Source: a candidate division KSB1 bacterium (GTDB taxonomy: Bacteria; Zhuqueibacterota; Zhuqueibacteria; Oleimicrobiales; Geothermoviventaceae). From it: 60,204 bases of DNA. How positions within the stretch are numbered: the stretch's first letter is position 1; every line of letters starts with the position of its first letter. Location of the stretch: contig JAPDPT010000014.1 in assembly GCA_034506315.1 (NCBI GenBank), positions 1-60,204 of the forward strand. The letters are read 5' to 3'. A model generated the notes under the pieces. The model worked only from the letters and a program-made list of their open reading frames with translations, was not told where the DNA came from and searched no databases. The translations under genes and the position numbers were made by a program. Positions 34,150-43,576 of this stretch are shown here, one piece after another.

Positions 34150-36897
34150 ATGGTCGATCCCCAGCGCGAAGTTGCCTTCGTCGTATCGGAGACACATTGG
34201 GATAGGGAGTGGTATCACCCCTTCCAGGAGTTCCGGTACCACCTTGTGTTCCTGGTGCAGAAGCTCCTGGACCTTATGCAGGAGCGCCCCGACTACCGGG
34301 TTTTCGTGTTCGATGGCCAGTCGGTTGTGATTCCGGATGTGTTGGAGGTTGCGCCGGAGATGGAAGAGCCTCTCCGCCGCCTCAGTCGGGCCGGCAGGAT
34401 CCGGTTTGGCCCGTGGTACGTCTTGCCGGACGAGTTCCTGGTGTCCGCGGAGTCCCTCGTTCGGAATCTCCACTACGGCCATCGTATAGCGGAGAAGTTC
34501 GGCGGGGCGATGAATGTGGGGTATGTGCCAGACGGTTTTGGCCACCCCGCCCAGCTGCCTCAGGTTCTGGCGGGATTTGGGATCCGTCGCGCGATCCTGT
34601 GGCGCGGCATGGGGGAAGAGGCTGAGGACCTGGGATCGGAATTCCTTTGGGAGGCTCTCGACGGGACGCAGGTGCTTGCGGTGTGGCTCCCCCAGGGCTA
34701 CGGAAACTTCGGGAACCTGGGCTATCCGCGAAATTGGGGGGACATGCGAGGCTATAGGCCTTCGCTGGACGAGGCGGATAGAAGGTTGGGGGAGCGCCTG
34801 GCCGTGCTCCGACGCTTCGGGCGCTGCGGAGTCTATCTCCTGATGAACGGCCTCGATCACCTTCCCCCGCAGCCTGAGCTTCCGGATCTCTTACGCGGGT
34901 TGCAGGAACGCCACCCCGAGCTGGAAATCCGTCACGCCTCCTTCGAGGAGCTGTTCGACGAGATCGAGAGACGCCTGCCGGAACTCCCTGCCCTGAAGAT
35001 CTACCAGGGCGAATTCAACTCGGGGAAGCACGCGGTCATTCTGCAGGGGGTGTATTCCTCCCGCGTCTATCTGAAGCAGGCCAATTTCGAGCTTGAGACA
35101 AAGCTCGTCCACTCCCTGGAACCCCTTCTCGCCCTGGCCCTGACCGTCGGTGGCCCCCATCTGTGGCGCAACTTCCTCGATTACGCCTGGCGCGAACTGA
35201 TGAAGAACCATCCCCACGACGACATCTGCGGCTGTAGCGTCGACGCGGTTCACCGCAACAACGAGCACATCTACGAGCAGGTGCGCCAGGTCGTGCACAA
35301 GTTGGAGCACGAGGTACTGCACTTCCTCGGCTGGCAAGTGAGGCTACCGCACTCTCAGGGCACGCCATTCGTTGTTTGGAACACGGCCGGATTCCCGCGA
35401 TCCGAGTGGGTCCGGACCGAGCTCTGGTTCGACGGGCAGGATCCCGCAGCCTCGGGCTTTCGGCTCGAGCTGCCCGACGGCAGGGAGGTGCCGTACGTGC
35501 TCCTCGAGACCCGCGGCGAGGAGGGGGTGAACTATCTGACTCCGCTCCGCAAGCGGGTCGCCTGCGTCTGGCTCAAGCTTCCGGACGTCCCGCCCGGAGG
35601 ATGGCAGACAATCGTGGCTGTTCCCGGTACCCCTCGCCCGCCGCGCAAGACAGTCGTCGTCGATCCGGCGAAGCGGCGGATGGAGAACGAATTCCTCCTC
35701 ATCGATCTGCACGAGGACGGCACCTTTGACCTGCAGGATAAACGCACCGGAAATCGCTACGAACGTCTCCACTGGCTCGAAGACACGGAGGATGTGGGCG
35801 ACGAGTACGACTATTCCCCGGCGCCCAACTCCTTGTCCCTGGACACGAAAGGCGTAAAGGCGGAAATAGAATTAGTCCGTCTGGGTGGTGTGGTAGCGGA
35901 GGCAAGGATCCGGCGTCGGTGGGAGCTTCCGGCGCGCTTTGACCGCGAGCAAGGTAAGCGCTCTGACCAGAAAGTGCCGGTGGAGGTTCAGACGATTCTG
36001 CGAGTGGTGGCCGAGAGTCCTCGTGTCGACATCGAGACGGAGGTCCACAACAGAGCCTGCGACCACCGACTACGCGTGCATTTCCCGACCGGGGTGAAAG
36101 CGGAATTCGCTGAGGTCGACGAGCAATTTGCCCTCCTGCGGCGGCGCATCGCCCTGCCCCTCGAGAAGGATCCCGTCCAGCCTCCCTCGCCGACGCGACA
36201 TTTCCAGCGCTTTGTGTCTCTGGGCAGAGGGGGACGTGGTCTGGCTCTTGTCGCGCACGGCCTTCACGAGTACGAGGCGACGGAGGACGGCGATCTGGCC
36301 CTGACTCTGTTCCGCAGCGTGGGCTGGCTGTCCCGGAACGACCTCCTAACGCGCAAAGGACATGCGGGCTGGGCGATCCCGACCCCGGAAGCCCAGTGTC
36401 TTCGAACGCTGCGATTTTCCTACGCCCTGCTTCCGCACGAAGGCGAGGTGCGCCGATCCGACGTCTACAACGCTCTCCTTGGCTTCGTTCTGCCGATTCA
36501 AGTGGCCCGGGCGGACTGGAAACCGTCCCTCGGCATTGACCTGCCGCCGGAGGAAAGGCCCCTAAAGGAGGAGCCTGCGTTTCGGAGGAGCGGGGTGTTG
36601 CCGGACCGGGCAAGCTTGGTGAAGATCGAGGGTGAAGGGGTCGTCCTGAGCAGCCTTAAGCCGGCTTGGAGAGGGGAAGGCATTGTGGTGCGCGTCTATT
36701 CCGTCAACACTGTGGGCACCGAAGTGAGGGCGGAATGGCTCTGGCCGCTTCGCCACGCCTTCGAGGTGAACCTCAACGAGGAATACCTCAACACCGTGGC
36801 ATGCCGGGACAACGAGTTTCGCTTTCACCTTCGCCCGGGTCAGATCCGTACCTTCCTGGTGATCCCAGAGGTAGGGCCGGCCCCGGGCGCGCATTAG
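34150..36897 (+). CDS. GH38-family alpha-mannosidase
   Basis: 915 residues from the ATG at 34150 with GGAGG 4 bases before it; a TTG at 34117 is an in-frame alternative. Zinc-dependent glycoside hydrolase. The N-terminal metal motif is ETHWDREW, the nucleophile Asp is in GYVPDGFGHPAQ, and MKNHPHDDICGCSVDAVH carries the other metal-site residues. The beta-sandwich domains fill the second half. No signal peptide is seen, so it should act in the cytosol on imported mannosides. It is followed 52 bases later by an L-fucose-isomerase-like gene, which would suit breakdown of a mannose- or fucose-containing glycan. Confidence 0.93.
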   Translation: MVDPQREVAFVVSETHWDREWYHPFQEFRYHLVFLVQKLLDLMQERPDYRVFVFDGQSVVIPDVLEVAPEMEEPLRRLSRAGRIRFGPWYVLPDEFLVSAESLVRNLHYGHRIAEKFGGAMNVGYVPDGFGHPAQLPQVLAGFGIRRAILWRGMGEEAEDLGSEFLWEALDGTQVLAVWLPQGYGNFGNLGYPRNWGDMRGYRPSLDEADRRLGERLAVLRRFGRCGVYLLMNGLDHLPPQPELPDLLRGLQERHPELEIRHASFEELFDEIERRLPELPALKIYQGEFNSGKHAVILQGVYSSRVYLKQANFELETKLVHSLEPLLALALTVGGPHLWRNFLDYAWRELMKNHPHDDICGCSVDAVHRNNEHIYEQVRQVVHKLEHEVLHFLGWQVRLPHSQGTPFVVWNTAGFPRSEWVRTELWFDGQDPAASGFRLELPDGREVPYVLLETRGEEGVNYLTPLRKRVACVWLKLPDVPPGGWQTIVAVPGTPRPPRKTVVVDPAKRRMENEFLLIDLHEDGTFDLQDKRTGNRYERLHWLEDTEDVGDEYDYSPAPNSLSLDTKGVKAEIELVRLGGVVAEARIRRRWELPARFDREQGKRSDQKVPVEVQTILRVVAESPRVDIETEVHNRACDHRLRVHFPTGVKAEFAEVDEQFALLRRRIALPLEKDPVQPPSPTRHFQRFVSLGRGGRGLALVAHGLHEYEATEDGDLALTLFRSVGWLSRNDLLTRKGHAGWAIPTPEAQCLRTLRFSYALLPHEGEVRRSDVYNALLGFVLPIQVARADWKPSLGIDLPPEERPLKEEPAFRRSGVLPDRASLVKIEGEGVVLSSLKPAWRGEGIVVRVYSVNTVGTEVRAEWLWPLRHAFEVNLNEEYLNTVACRDNEFRFHLRPGQIRTFLVIPEVGPAPGAH

Positions 36898-36949
36898 AGG
36901 CTCCGCAGGGATTCCCGAAACGAGAGCGAACCAGTTGCGGGAGGTGGCC

Positions 36950-38446
36950 ATGCGCAAGACGAATATCGGCATTGTAATGCTCACCGACGAGCGGGAACAC
37001 GTACACACCCAGACGGACGCCCAGAACATGGAGATCGTCCGTCGCTGGGCCGAGATCATCTGCACCGAGGGGCGTACGTTCGACGGCGAGACGTACAACG
37101 TAGTGATTGGGCACAAGATCGTCTACGACGTGCGCACCGCTCAGGAAGTCGGCCGCCAGCTTTCGGAGGCCGATGTGAAGTCGATCATCTTCTGCTACAA
37201 CGTCTGGAACTTTCCCTTCCTCGTCTGGCCGGTCCTCAATAGCGTAGGCCGGGATCTTCCCATCCTCAGCCTCTCGAATAACAACGGCCGGTTTCCGGGC
37301 AATGTGGGACTGCTGGCCACGGACGGGGCCTTGCGCCAGGCTGGGTTCCGGACGCACCGAATCGTAGGGGAAATGGATGATCCGAAGGTTCGGAGACAGG
37401 TCCTGAACTGGGTACGAGCGGCTCAGGCCGTCACGACCATTCGCAACGAGGTCTTCGGCTGCTACGGTGGTCACTCGATGGGGATGGAGACCGGTTTCGC
37501 CCATCTTACGCCCACGCTAAAGGCTCTGGGCACCACCGTGCGGCAGATCGACCAGCTTCTCCTCGTCGAGAAAATGAAAGAAGTGGACGAGAAGGAGGTG
37601 GAAGCTGGCCGCAAGTGGTTTGAAGAGCTCTTGGGCCCCCGCCTGCGCTACGACGGCAGAATCCTCACGCCCGAGACCCTGAAGACCCAGATCCGGCTCT
37701 ATTTGGCCATGGAGCTGGTCAACAAGGAGAAAGGGTTCGATTTCTGCGGCCTCAAGGGCCAGAGGGAGCTCACCGAGTACGTCTGTCTCGGTGACGTGCC
37801 GGAGATGCTGATGAACGATCCCTACGACTGGCGCGGGCCGAAGGAGCCTATGGTTTGCGCCACGGAAGCGGACTTCTACGCCGCCGTGACCATGCAGCTG
37901 CTCAAGTACGTCAGCGGTGGCCTACCGACGCTGTTCATGGACGTGCGTCTCTATCATCCGGACCGGGACTTGTGGGATTTCTGCAACTCGGGCAATCACG
38001 CCACGTACTACGCCAAGCGGAGCCGTGACCCCAGAGAGAACTTTTCCGTCGTCACCTTCCATCCGGCGCTCGAATTCTACTTCAAGGCTGGGGGCGCCTC
38101 GGTAGAATTCGATGCTGCACCGGGTCCGCTCACCTTCGCGCGTCTCGGGCTATGGGATGAAAAGCCGTACATGGTGATCGTAGAGGGTGAGGCGGTGGAA
38201 CTCCCTGCGGACGTTCGGAAGCAGCTGAATGCGATGACAGACCCCACGTGGCCCCACGTGCACGCGCGGCTGCGCTGCAGCTTTGACGAGTTCATCCAGA
38301 TCTTCCCGTGCAACCATATTCTGGCCGTGGAGGGAGACTGGGTGGATGCGCTGGTGATGCTCTGCGAGATCACCGGCATTGTCCCTGTGCTCCTTGGGGA
38401 GCGCGGCCGCAGCCGGATCGTGCCCATCTGGGAAAGGGTGCGGTAG
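36950..38446 (+). CDS. L-fucose/L-arabinose isomerase-like protein
   Basis: 498 residues from the ATG at 36950 (GGGAGGTGG before it). The family fold is seen in IGIVMLTDEREHVH, IIFCYNVWNFPFLVWP and VFGCYGGHSMGMETG. The Mn2+ ligands expected from FucI are the Glu in CATEADFYAAVT and the Asp in TLFMDVRLYHP, with a His in NSGNHATYYA; the C-terminal domain is shorter than in E. coli FucI (591 residues). It should interconvert an aldose and a ketose, but the natural sugar is unknown. It ends at a bidirectional terminator. Confidence 0.85.
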   Translation: MRKTNIGIVMLTDEREHVHTQTDAQNMEIVRRWAEIICTEGRTFDGETYNVVIGHKIVYDVRTAQEVGRQLSEADVKSIIFCYNVWNFPFLVWPVLNSVGRDLPILSLSNNNGRFPGNVGLLATDGALRQAGFRTHRIVGEMDDPKVRRQVLNWVRAAQAVTTIRNEVFGCYGGHSMGMETGFAHLTPTLKALGTTVRQIDQLLLVEKMKEVDEKEVEAGRKWFEELLGPRLRYDGRILTPETLKTQIRLYLAMELVNKEKGFDFCGLKGQRELTEYVCLGDVPEMLMNDPYDWRGPKEPMVCATEADFYAAVTMQLLKYVSGGLPTLFMDVRLYHPDRDLWDFCNSGNHATYYAKRSRDPRENFSVVTFHPALEFYFKAGGASVEFDAAPGPLTFARLGLWDEKPYMVIVEGEAVELPADVRKQLNAMTDPTWPHVHARLRCSFDEFIQIFPCNHILAVEGDWVDALVMLCEITGIVPVLLGERGRSRIVPIWERVR

Positions 38447-38482
38447 GATCGTACTCGAATCCATCTGCGCTGTTCACAGAAA

Positions 38483-38505
38483 AAGCCCGGCTCATGGCCG
38501 GGCTT
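38483..38505. terminator. Bidirectional terminator between isomerase and superoxide dismutase genes
   Basis: A perfect 9-bp stem (aagcccggc / gccgggctt, 5-base loop) has cttgttt on the plus side and TTTT on the minus side. The flanking genes are convergent. Confidence 0.85.
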
Positions 38506-38528
38506 CTTGTTTCGGTGCCCGCAGCCTT

Positions 38529-39251
38529 TCAGAGTTTCTCGGCAGCTCGCAGGCGAGCGGCCACGTTCTCCCAGTCGATCACGTTGAAAAACGCCTTCAG
38601 GTACTCACCACGCCGGTTTTGGTAGCGCAGGTAGTAGGCATGTTCCCACACATCCACCACCAGGAGAGGGATCACGCCCCAGATCGTCAGGTTCTGGTGC
38701 TTCTCGGCCTGGAGAATGAGTAACCGCCGAAGGCCCTGATGATACCCGAGAACCCCCCATCCACTTCCCTCGACGGAGTTTGCGACGCTCACAAACTGAC
38801 TCTTGAACGCTTCAAAAGAACGAAACTCGGCGGCAATTCGCCGTGCCAGGTCGCCTTCGGGTTCCCCTCCTCCTTTCGGGGACATGTTCGTCCAGAAGAT
38901 CGAGTGGAGGACATGGCCTGAGCCGTGGAACGCCGCCTTCTGAGCTGCCTGGGCCGCCGCGGTGTGGTCCCCAGTCTCGAGGCACTTCTGGAGTGTGGCG
39001 AGCGCGTCGTTTAGGCCTTTGACGTAGCCGGCATGGTGAAGATCGTGGTGAAGGCGCATCGTTTCCGCGTCGATGTGCGGTTCCAGCGCATCGTAGGAGT
39101 AGGGGAGTGGCGGCAGAAGGTAGTTTCCCTGAGCGTCCCGCGGCAGGGCGAAGATGTCTTCTGCGGTTGGATCGCCGCCTCCGCTCACGATGGCGGCAGC
39201 GGCTCCGACGGCGGCGGGCGCCGTCTTCAGAAAGTTGCGACGATTGGGCAT
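38529..39251 (-). CDS. Fe/Mn superoxide dismutase with Tat signal
   Basis: 240 residues from the ATG at 39251. The N-terminus PNRRNFLKTAPAAVGAAAA is a twin-arginine signal, so it is exported folded, which suits a metalloenzyme. The mature enzyme has the metal ligands of Fe/Mn-SOD: His in MRLHHDLHHAGYV, His in SGHVLHSIFWTNM, and Asp and His in DVWEHAYYLRYQN. NVIDWENV ends the family core. It converts superoxide to peroxide and O2 outside the cytosol. An in-frame ATG 33 bases upstream is a less likely start. The metal is not clear from these residues. Confidence 0.93.
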   Translation of the reverse strand: MPNRRNFLKTAPAAVGAAAAIVSGGGDPTAEDIFALPRDAQGNYLLPPLPYSYDALEPHIDAETMRLHHDLHHAGYVKGLNDALATLQKCLETGDHTAAAQAAQKAAFHGSGHVLHSIFWTNMSPKGGGEPEGDLARRIAAEFRSFEAFKSQFVSVANSVEGSGWGVLGYHQGLRRLLILQAEKHQNLTIWGVIPLLVVDVWEHAYYLRYQNRRGEYLKAFFNVIDWENVAARLRAAEKL

Positions 39252-39314
39252 AGCTCCCACCTCATTTCTATGGGTGACATTCATCGCATCCCCCGGACTC
39301 CTCGCAAAGCCTTC

Positions 39315-39342
39315 AACCTACTACAAGAACACCCACGGGCAA
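39315..39342 (-). promoter_or_regulatory. Weak candidate promoter of the sod gene
   Basis: On the minus strand TTGCCC (39337-39342) and TAGGTT (39315-39320) are 16 bases apart, leaving a leader of about 57 bases before the ATG at 39251. The match is poor by sigma-70 rules but has the TAnnTT pattern of other promoters in the window. Confidence 0.3.
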
Positions 39343-39432
39343 GGGATCATTCCCGCTTCTTGTGGGGGGGGGTAATAGTGGTGGCCAAACCAGGAGGTCG
39401 GAGTGGGAAATAGGCCTTTGGCCGCGGGCACT

Positions 39433-39473
39433 CATGATTCGGGAGCGACTGCTCGACTAGGTCTCGAATCATG
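39433..39473. repeat. Inverted repeat upstream of sod
   Basis: CATGATTCG at 39433-39441 and CGAATCATG at 39465-39473 are perfect inverted copies, with centres 32 bases apart (about three helical turns). It could be a regulator-binding site for sod or a stem-loop. The 23-base interior has a further short palindrome (gagc/gctc). Confidence 0.55.
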
Positions 39474-39569
39474 GATGTACCGTTGGATCGCCTGCAGGCC
39501 ATGACGTGAAGGGAGTTCCTTCCGCATGGAGATAGGGCGCGCTCTCCCCCCATCCCGAGAAGAATGAAA

Positions 39570-39597
39570 AAGCACCTTTCGGGCTCGAAAGGTGCTT
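39570..39597 (-). terminator. rpmB terminator
   Basis: Perfect 12-bp stem (aagcacctttcg / cgaaaggtgctt, 4-base loop) followed on the minus strand by TTTTT, 30 bases after the rpmB stop. Confidence 0.9.
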
Positions 39598-39627
39598 AGT
39601 TGGTAGGCGTAAGCAATGGAGATCTAA

Positions 39628-39819
39628 TTATCCCGCCTTCACCACGCGGCCGCTTCGCAGACAACGCGTGCACACCCGAATGTGGCGGGGAGCCCCGTCC
39701 ACAATCGCGTGCACCCGGCGCAAATTGGGATTCCATTTCCGCTTCGTCACCCGGTGGGAGTGGCTGATCTGATGGCCGCGACCGGGACGTTTGCCGCAAA
39801 TGTCACAGGTCTTTCCCAT
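39628..39819 (-). CDS. rpmB: Ribosomal protein bL28
   Basis: 63 residues, a large-subunit ribosomal protein. MGKTCDICGKRPGRGHQISHSHRVTKRKWNPNL is the bL28 N-terminus, and the pairs CDIC and CTRC show the zinc-binding (C+) type. It is monocistronic, with its own promoter and a strong terminator. GGAGGG lies about 12 bases before the ATG, a little far. Confidence 0.95.
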   Translation of the reverse strand: MGKTCDICGKRPGRGHQISHSHRVTKRKWNPNLRRVHAIVDGAPRHIRVCTRCLRSGRVVKAG

Positions 39820-39885
39820 CTTGGCCCAAGTCCCTCCTTATGTCCGTCTCCTTCAAAACTCAGCCCCTGAACAAAAAGCGCGCCT

Positions 39886-39914
39886 ACTATAACCATCCTG
39901 GGCCAATTTCGCAA
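39886..39914 (-). promoter_or_regulatory. Candidate promoter of rpmB
   Basis: On the minus strand TTGCGA (39909-39914), 17 bases, then TATAGT (39886-39891). Transcription would start near 39879, about 60 bases before the ATG. Confidence 0.6.
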
Positions 39915-40116
39915 GCACTTTTCCCACGTGCTCTTGCCCGCATCCCTTGCGGACAGTGGCCGCTCCCTGTGCCTTGCGTCGCTAATTGTCCTTGGTTTTG
40001 AGCCTGCCTTTTGTTTCTTTACCAAGCGTGGCCGAAAGCCCGGGGTCGGCGTGTCCGTTCCCTGGAGAAGCGAGGAAGGGGGAGATAGCTTTCTTCTGTG
40101 GTAGGAGGGACTCGCG

Positions 40117-40908
40117 ATGAAAAGCGCAGCACAGTACCTCTACGAGCTCTTTAACCTCGAGAACAAGGTCGCCGTGGTAATCGGGGGCGGCGGCGTGCTC
40201 GCTGGTGCGGTCGCCAAGGCCTATGCAAGGGCAGGGGCGAAGGTGGCCATTCTCGATCTGAAGCAGGAGTACGCAGAGCAACGCGCCCGCGAAATCCATG
40301 AGGAAGGCGGCACGGCCATGGCCATCGCCGTCGACGCAACATCCCGCAGGGACCTTGAAGAGGCTGATCGGAGGATCGCGGAGACCTGGGGGCGGGTGGA
40401 CATTCTGGTTAATGCGCCAGGCATTAACTCCGCCACGCCTTTCTTCGAGATCACGGAGGAGGAGTGGCACAAGATCCTCGACGTGAACCTCAAGAGCATG
40501 TTCCTCGCTTGCCAGATCTTCGGAAAGCGGATGATCGAACAGGGAGAGGGCGGCAGCATCATCAACTTCAGTTCAGCGTCCAGCGGTCCGCCTTTGTCCA
40601 AGGTCTTTACCTACTCGATCTCCAAGGCAGGAGTGAACAACCTGACCCAGTGGCTCGCTCGGGAGTGGGCCCCGTACCGAATTCGGGTGAACGCCATTGC
40701 GCCGGGCTTTTTCCCTGCGGAACAGAACCGCCGCATCCTCACAGAGGAACGCATTGCCGACATCATGCGTCACACGCCGATGAAGCGCTTCGGGGAGCCG
40801 GAAGAGCTGGTGGGGGCAATGCTCTGGCTGGCTTCCGAACGGGCGTCCGGCTTTGTGACCGGCCACATCGTGCGCGTGGACGGTGGATTCACGGCGATGA
40901 CCATCTGA
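40117..40908 (+). CDS. SDR, probably D-mannonate/fructuronate-type oxidoreductase
   Basis: 263 residues. The NAD site is IGGGGVLAGAVA, a glycine-rich form seen in SDR-type D-mannonate oxidoreductases, and the usual NNAG is VNAPG. Active-site Ser is in NFSSASSG and the YxxxK pair is YSISK. The C-terminus GHIVRVDGGFTAMTI is typical. It would link fructuronate and mannonate in hexuronate breakdown if the assignment is right. The ATG follows GTAGGAGGGAC. The MDR gene begins 24 bases after its stop. Confidence 0.8.
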   Translation: MKSAAQYLYELFNLENKVAVVIGGGGVLAGAVAKAYARAGAKVAILDLKQEYAEQRAREIHEEGGTAMAIAVDATSRRDLEEADRRIAETWGRVDILVNAPGINSATPFFEITEEEWHKILDVNLKSMFLACQIFGKRMIEQGEGGSIINFSSASSGPPLSKVFTYSISKAGVNNLTQWLAREWAPYRIRVNAIAPGFFPAEQNRRILTEERIADIMRHTPMKRFGEPEELVGAMLWLASERASGFVTGHIVRVDGGFTAMTI

Positions 40909-40932
40909 CAGGCACGGCCAGGGGAAGGACCC

Positions 40933-41970
40933 ATGAGCTGGAACGGGCGCGCGGCTGTGTACGTCGAAACCGACGTGCTGGAGTTCCGCCAAGAAAAGGT
41001 CGCCGTTTCTCAGCCGGACGACGTAGTCCTCAAGGTAGTGGCCTGTGGGGTCTGCGGCACCGATCTGCATCTGTTCCACGGCGAGATTCCGCTGGCCAGG
41101 CCGCCCGTGGTCCTCGGACACGAGATCTTCGCCGAGGTGGTGGAAGTTGGGCCTGGCGTCGACGATCTCCGGCCCGGTCAGCGCGTGGCGGTGGATCCGG
41201 TTATTCCGTGTGGGAGATGCGAGTTCTGTCAATCCGGGCGACCCAACCTTTGCCCCCACCAGCGCAATATGGGTTACCACGTGGCCGGGGGCTATTGCCA
41301 ATATACGAAAGCCTCTCGCGACCGCCTTTACCCGCTGAGCCAGTCGGTTGGCTTGAAGGGGGGCATCCTGGTGGAGACCCTGGCGTGTGTCGTCCGCGGC
41401 TACGATCGTCTGCAGCCGGCGGCAGGAAGCCGGGTGCTGGTCGTAGGCGCAGGTACCGTAGGGCTCCTGTGGGCTCAGCTTCTGCAGGGCGCGGAGGCCT
41501 GTGAGGTCGTCCAGGTCGATTTGGTCCCGGAGAGGGCGGAGGTGGCCCGCAAGCTGGGTGCGCACCACGCTCTTGCGGTAGAGGAAGGGAAGCTGCGGGA
41601 ATGCCTGGGCCCTCTGGCCCAGGGCGGCTTTGACGTCGTGATCGACGCCACCGGCAATCCGCGTGCCGTGGAGGAGGGGATTGAGCTCGTCCGCCCGGGC
41701 GGCAAGATGATGGTGTTTGGCGTCTGTCCAGAGCACGCTACGGTGCGCGTTCGCCCCTACAAACTCTTTGTTGACGAAATCTCGATCCTGTCCTCGAAGA
41801 TGCCGCCCTACGCGTTTCCCGAGGCCGTCCGTCTGATCGAGGCGGGGAAAATTGACGCGGAGACCATCGTATCCCACGTGCTGCCTCTGGCTGATCTACC
41901 CGAGGCTTTTGCCTTGTTTGAGAAGGGGAAAGACAAGGCCCTGAAGATCGCCATCGATCCGTGGGCGTAG
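40933..41970 (+). CDS. Zinc-dependent MDR alcohol/polyol dehydrogenase
   Basis: 345 residues. Catalytic zinc ligands are in VACGVCGTDLHLFHG and VLGHEIF; the structural zinc has the four cysteines PCGRCEFCQSGRPNLC. The NAD motif is VVGAGTVGLLWAQ. It belongs with sorbitol, galactitol and threonine dehydrogenase-type enzymes and should oxidise a polyol or sugar. Directly after the mannonate-type SDR it probably works on a sugar acid or alcohol. The strand and spacing suggest an operon with 40117-40908. Confidence 0.9.
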   Translation: MSWNGRAAVYVETDVLEFRQEKVAVSQPDDVVLKVVACGVCGTDLHLFHGEIPLARPPVVLGHEIFAEVVEVGPGVDDLRPGQRVAVDPVIPCGRCEFCQSGRPNLCPHQRNMGYHVAGGYCQYTKASRDRLYPLSQSVGLKGGILVETLACVVRGYDRLQPAAGSRVLVVGAGTVGLLWAQLLQGAEACEVVQVDLVPERAEVARKLGAHHALAVEEGKLRECLGPLAQGGFDVVIDATGNPRAVEEGIELVRPGGKMMVFGVCPEHATVRVRPYKLFVDEISILSSKMPPYAFPEAVRLIEAGKIDAETIVSHVLPLADLPEAFALFEKGKDKALKIAIDPWA

Positions 41971-42041
41971 CGGCAAGCTGCGCCCTGTTTAGACAGCTCA
42001 CTGAAAGGACAGCAAAAGCGGAACCATAGGAGGTTGGGGAG

Positions 42042-43496
42042 ATGGACGGAAAGATGGACATTGGCCTGATCGGCCTGGCTGTGATGGGGGAGAACCTGGC
42101 CCTCAATATCGAAAGCAAGGGCTTTGGCGTGGCCGTGTACAACCGGACCGTGGAGAAGGTCGATAAGTTCGTGGAAGGCAGGGGCAAGGGCAAGAACATC
42201 CAGGGCTGCCACAGCATCGAGGAGCTGGTAGCCTCTCTGAAACGGCCTCGCAAGATCATCCTCATGGTGAAGGCGGGCAAGCCAGTCGACGATTTCATTG
42301 AGCAGCTGATTCCGCACCTGGAGCCCGGGGACATCATCATCGACGGTGGCAACTCCTACTTCAAGGACACGATGCGGCGGACCGAGTACGTGGAGAGCAA
42401 AGGGCTGCTCTACATCGGGACGGGAATCTCCGGCGGCGAAGAGGGTGCCCTCCGGGGCCCTTCGATCATGCCGGGAGGCTCACCCGCTGCCTGGCCCCAC
42501 GTGAAGCCGATTTTCCAGGCCATCGCCGCCAAGGTAGACGACGGTACGCCGTGTGCCGACTGGGTGGGTCCCAATGGCGCGGGCCACTTCGTGAAGATGG
42601 TCCACAACGGCATCGAGTACGGCGATATGCAGCTCATTGCCGAGAGCTATCACATCATGCGGGACCTGCTGGGGATGACGCCCGATGAGATGAGCGATGT
42701 GTTTGCCGAGTGGAACAAGGGCGAGCTGAACAGCTACCTCATCGAAATCACCGCGGACATCTTGGCCTACAAAGACACCGATGGCCAACCCCTGGTCGAC
42801 AAGATCTTAGACACGGCCGGGCAGAAGGGCACCGGCAAGTGGACGTCCATGGAGTCCCTGGACCTCGGCATCCCCCTTACCCTCGTGACCCAGGCGGTCT
42901 ACGCCCGTTTCCTGTCCGCGATGAAGGACGAGCGCGTGGCGGCCTCTAAGGTCCTCCAAGGACCAAACGGGAAGTACGAAGGCAACCGCGATCAGATGAT
43001 CGAAGACATTCGACGCGCCCTCTACGCCTCCAAGATCGTTTCCTATGCCCAGGGCTTCACCCTGATGCGGGCCGCCTCTGTTGAATACGGCTGGAACCTG
43101 AACTACGGCAACATCGCGCTCCTCTGGCGGAATGGCTGCATCATCCGATCGGTGTTCCTGGGCAAGATCAAAGAGGCCTTCGATCGCGATCCCAATCTGC
43201 CGAACCTGCTGCTTGATCCTTTCTTCAAGGAGAAAGTGGAGAGTACGCAGGACAGCTGGCGGCGGGTGGCAGCTGCGGCCCTGATGTACGGGATCCCCGT
43301 GCCGGCCATGACGGCCGCTCTGACGTACTACGACGGCTACCGCGCGGAGCGCCTGCCCGCGAATCTGACCCAGGCCCAGCGCGATTACTTCGGTGCTCAT
43401 CAGTACGAGCGGGTGGATCGGCCCCGGGGCGAATTCTTCCACACGAACTGGACGGGGCGCGGCGGCGAAACTGCCTCAACGGCGTACGTCGCCTAA
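42042..43496 (+). CDS. gnd: 6-phosphogluconate dehydrogenase, decarboxylating
   Basis: 484 residues, normal for the long form. It converts 6-phosphogluconate to ribulose-5-phosphate plus CO2 with NADP+. The coenzyme motif is [15 protein letters not shown]. The substrate motifs [31 protein letters not shown] and [17 protein letters not shown] (catalytic Lys and nearby residues) are all present, as is the tail [10 protein letters not shown]. The ATG at 42042 follows AGGAGGTTGGGGAG. A hairpin follows. Confidence 0.97.
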   Translation: MDGKMDIGLIGLAVMGENLALNIESKGFGVAVYNRTVEKVDKFVEGRGKGKNIQGCHSIEELVASLKRPRKIILMVKAGKPVDDFIEQLIPHLEPGDIIIDGGNSYFKDTMRRTEYVESKGLLYIGTGISGGEEGALRGPSIMPGGSPAAWPHVKPIFQAIAAKVDDGTPCADWVGPNGAGHFVKMVHNGIEYGDMQLIAESYHIMRDLLGMTPDEMSDVFAEWNKGELNSYLIEITADILAYKDTDGQPLVDKILDTAGQKGTGKWTSMESLDLGIPLTLVTQAVYARFLSAMKDERVAASKVLQGPNGKYEGNRDQMIEDIRRALYASKIVSYAQGFTLMRAASVEYGWNLNYGNIALLWRNGCIIRSVFLGKIKEAFDRDPNLPNLLLDPFFKEKVESTQDSWRRVAAAALMYGIPVPAMTAALTYYDGYRAERLPANLTQAQRDYFGAHQYERVDRPRGEFFHTNWTGRGGETASTAYVA

Positions 43497-43522
43497 AATC
43501 CCCTGGCAGGAGCGGGCTGTCC

Positions 43523-43550
43523 GAGGCCGTCGGCCCTGGCCGGCGGCCTC
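43523..43550 (+). other. GC-rich hairpin after gnd
   Basis: A stem of about 12 pairs (gaggccgtcggcc / ggccggcggcctc, one mismatch or G-U pair) with a very small loop lies 26 bases after the gnd stop. It has no T run, so intrinsic termination is uncertain. It may limit read-through into the SDR gene. Confidence 0.5.
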
Positions 43551-43576
43551 GTTCATATGGTTCGGAGTTGCGCGCG

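Larger units (their letters stand above)
39252..39627. other. Intergenic region between sod and rpmB
   Basis: 376 bases. It contains, from left to right, a weak leftward promoter for sod (39315-39342), a long inverted repeat (39433-39473) and the rpmB terminator (39570-39597). An in-frame stretch at 39347-39553 on the minus strand has no recognisable protein. Confidence 0.55.

Noticed and set aside
39347-39553. Small minus-strand frame between sod and rpmB
   Set aside because: No known protein likeness, no ribosome site, and it covers the inverted repeat.
40573-41877. 434-residue frame on the minus strand opposite SDR and MDR genes
   Set aside because: It is the shadow of two convincing plus-strand dehydrogenases.
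43523-43550. Rho-independent terminator after gnd
   Set aside because: Hairpin is real but lacks a following T run, so I list it only as a hairpin.
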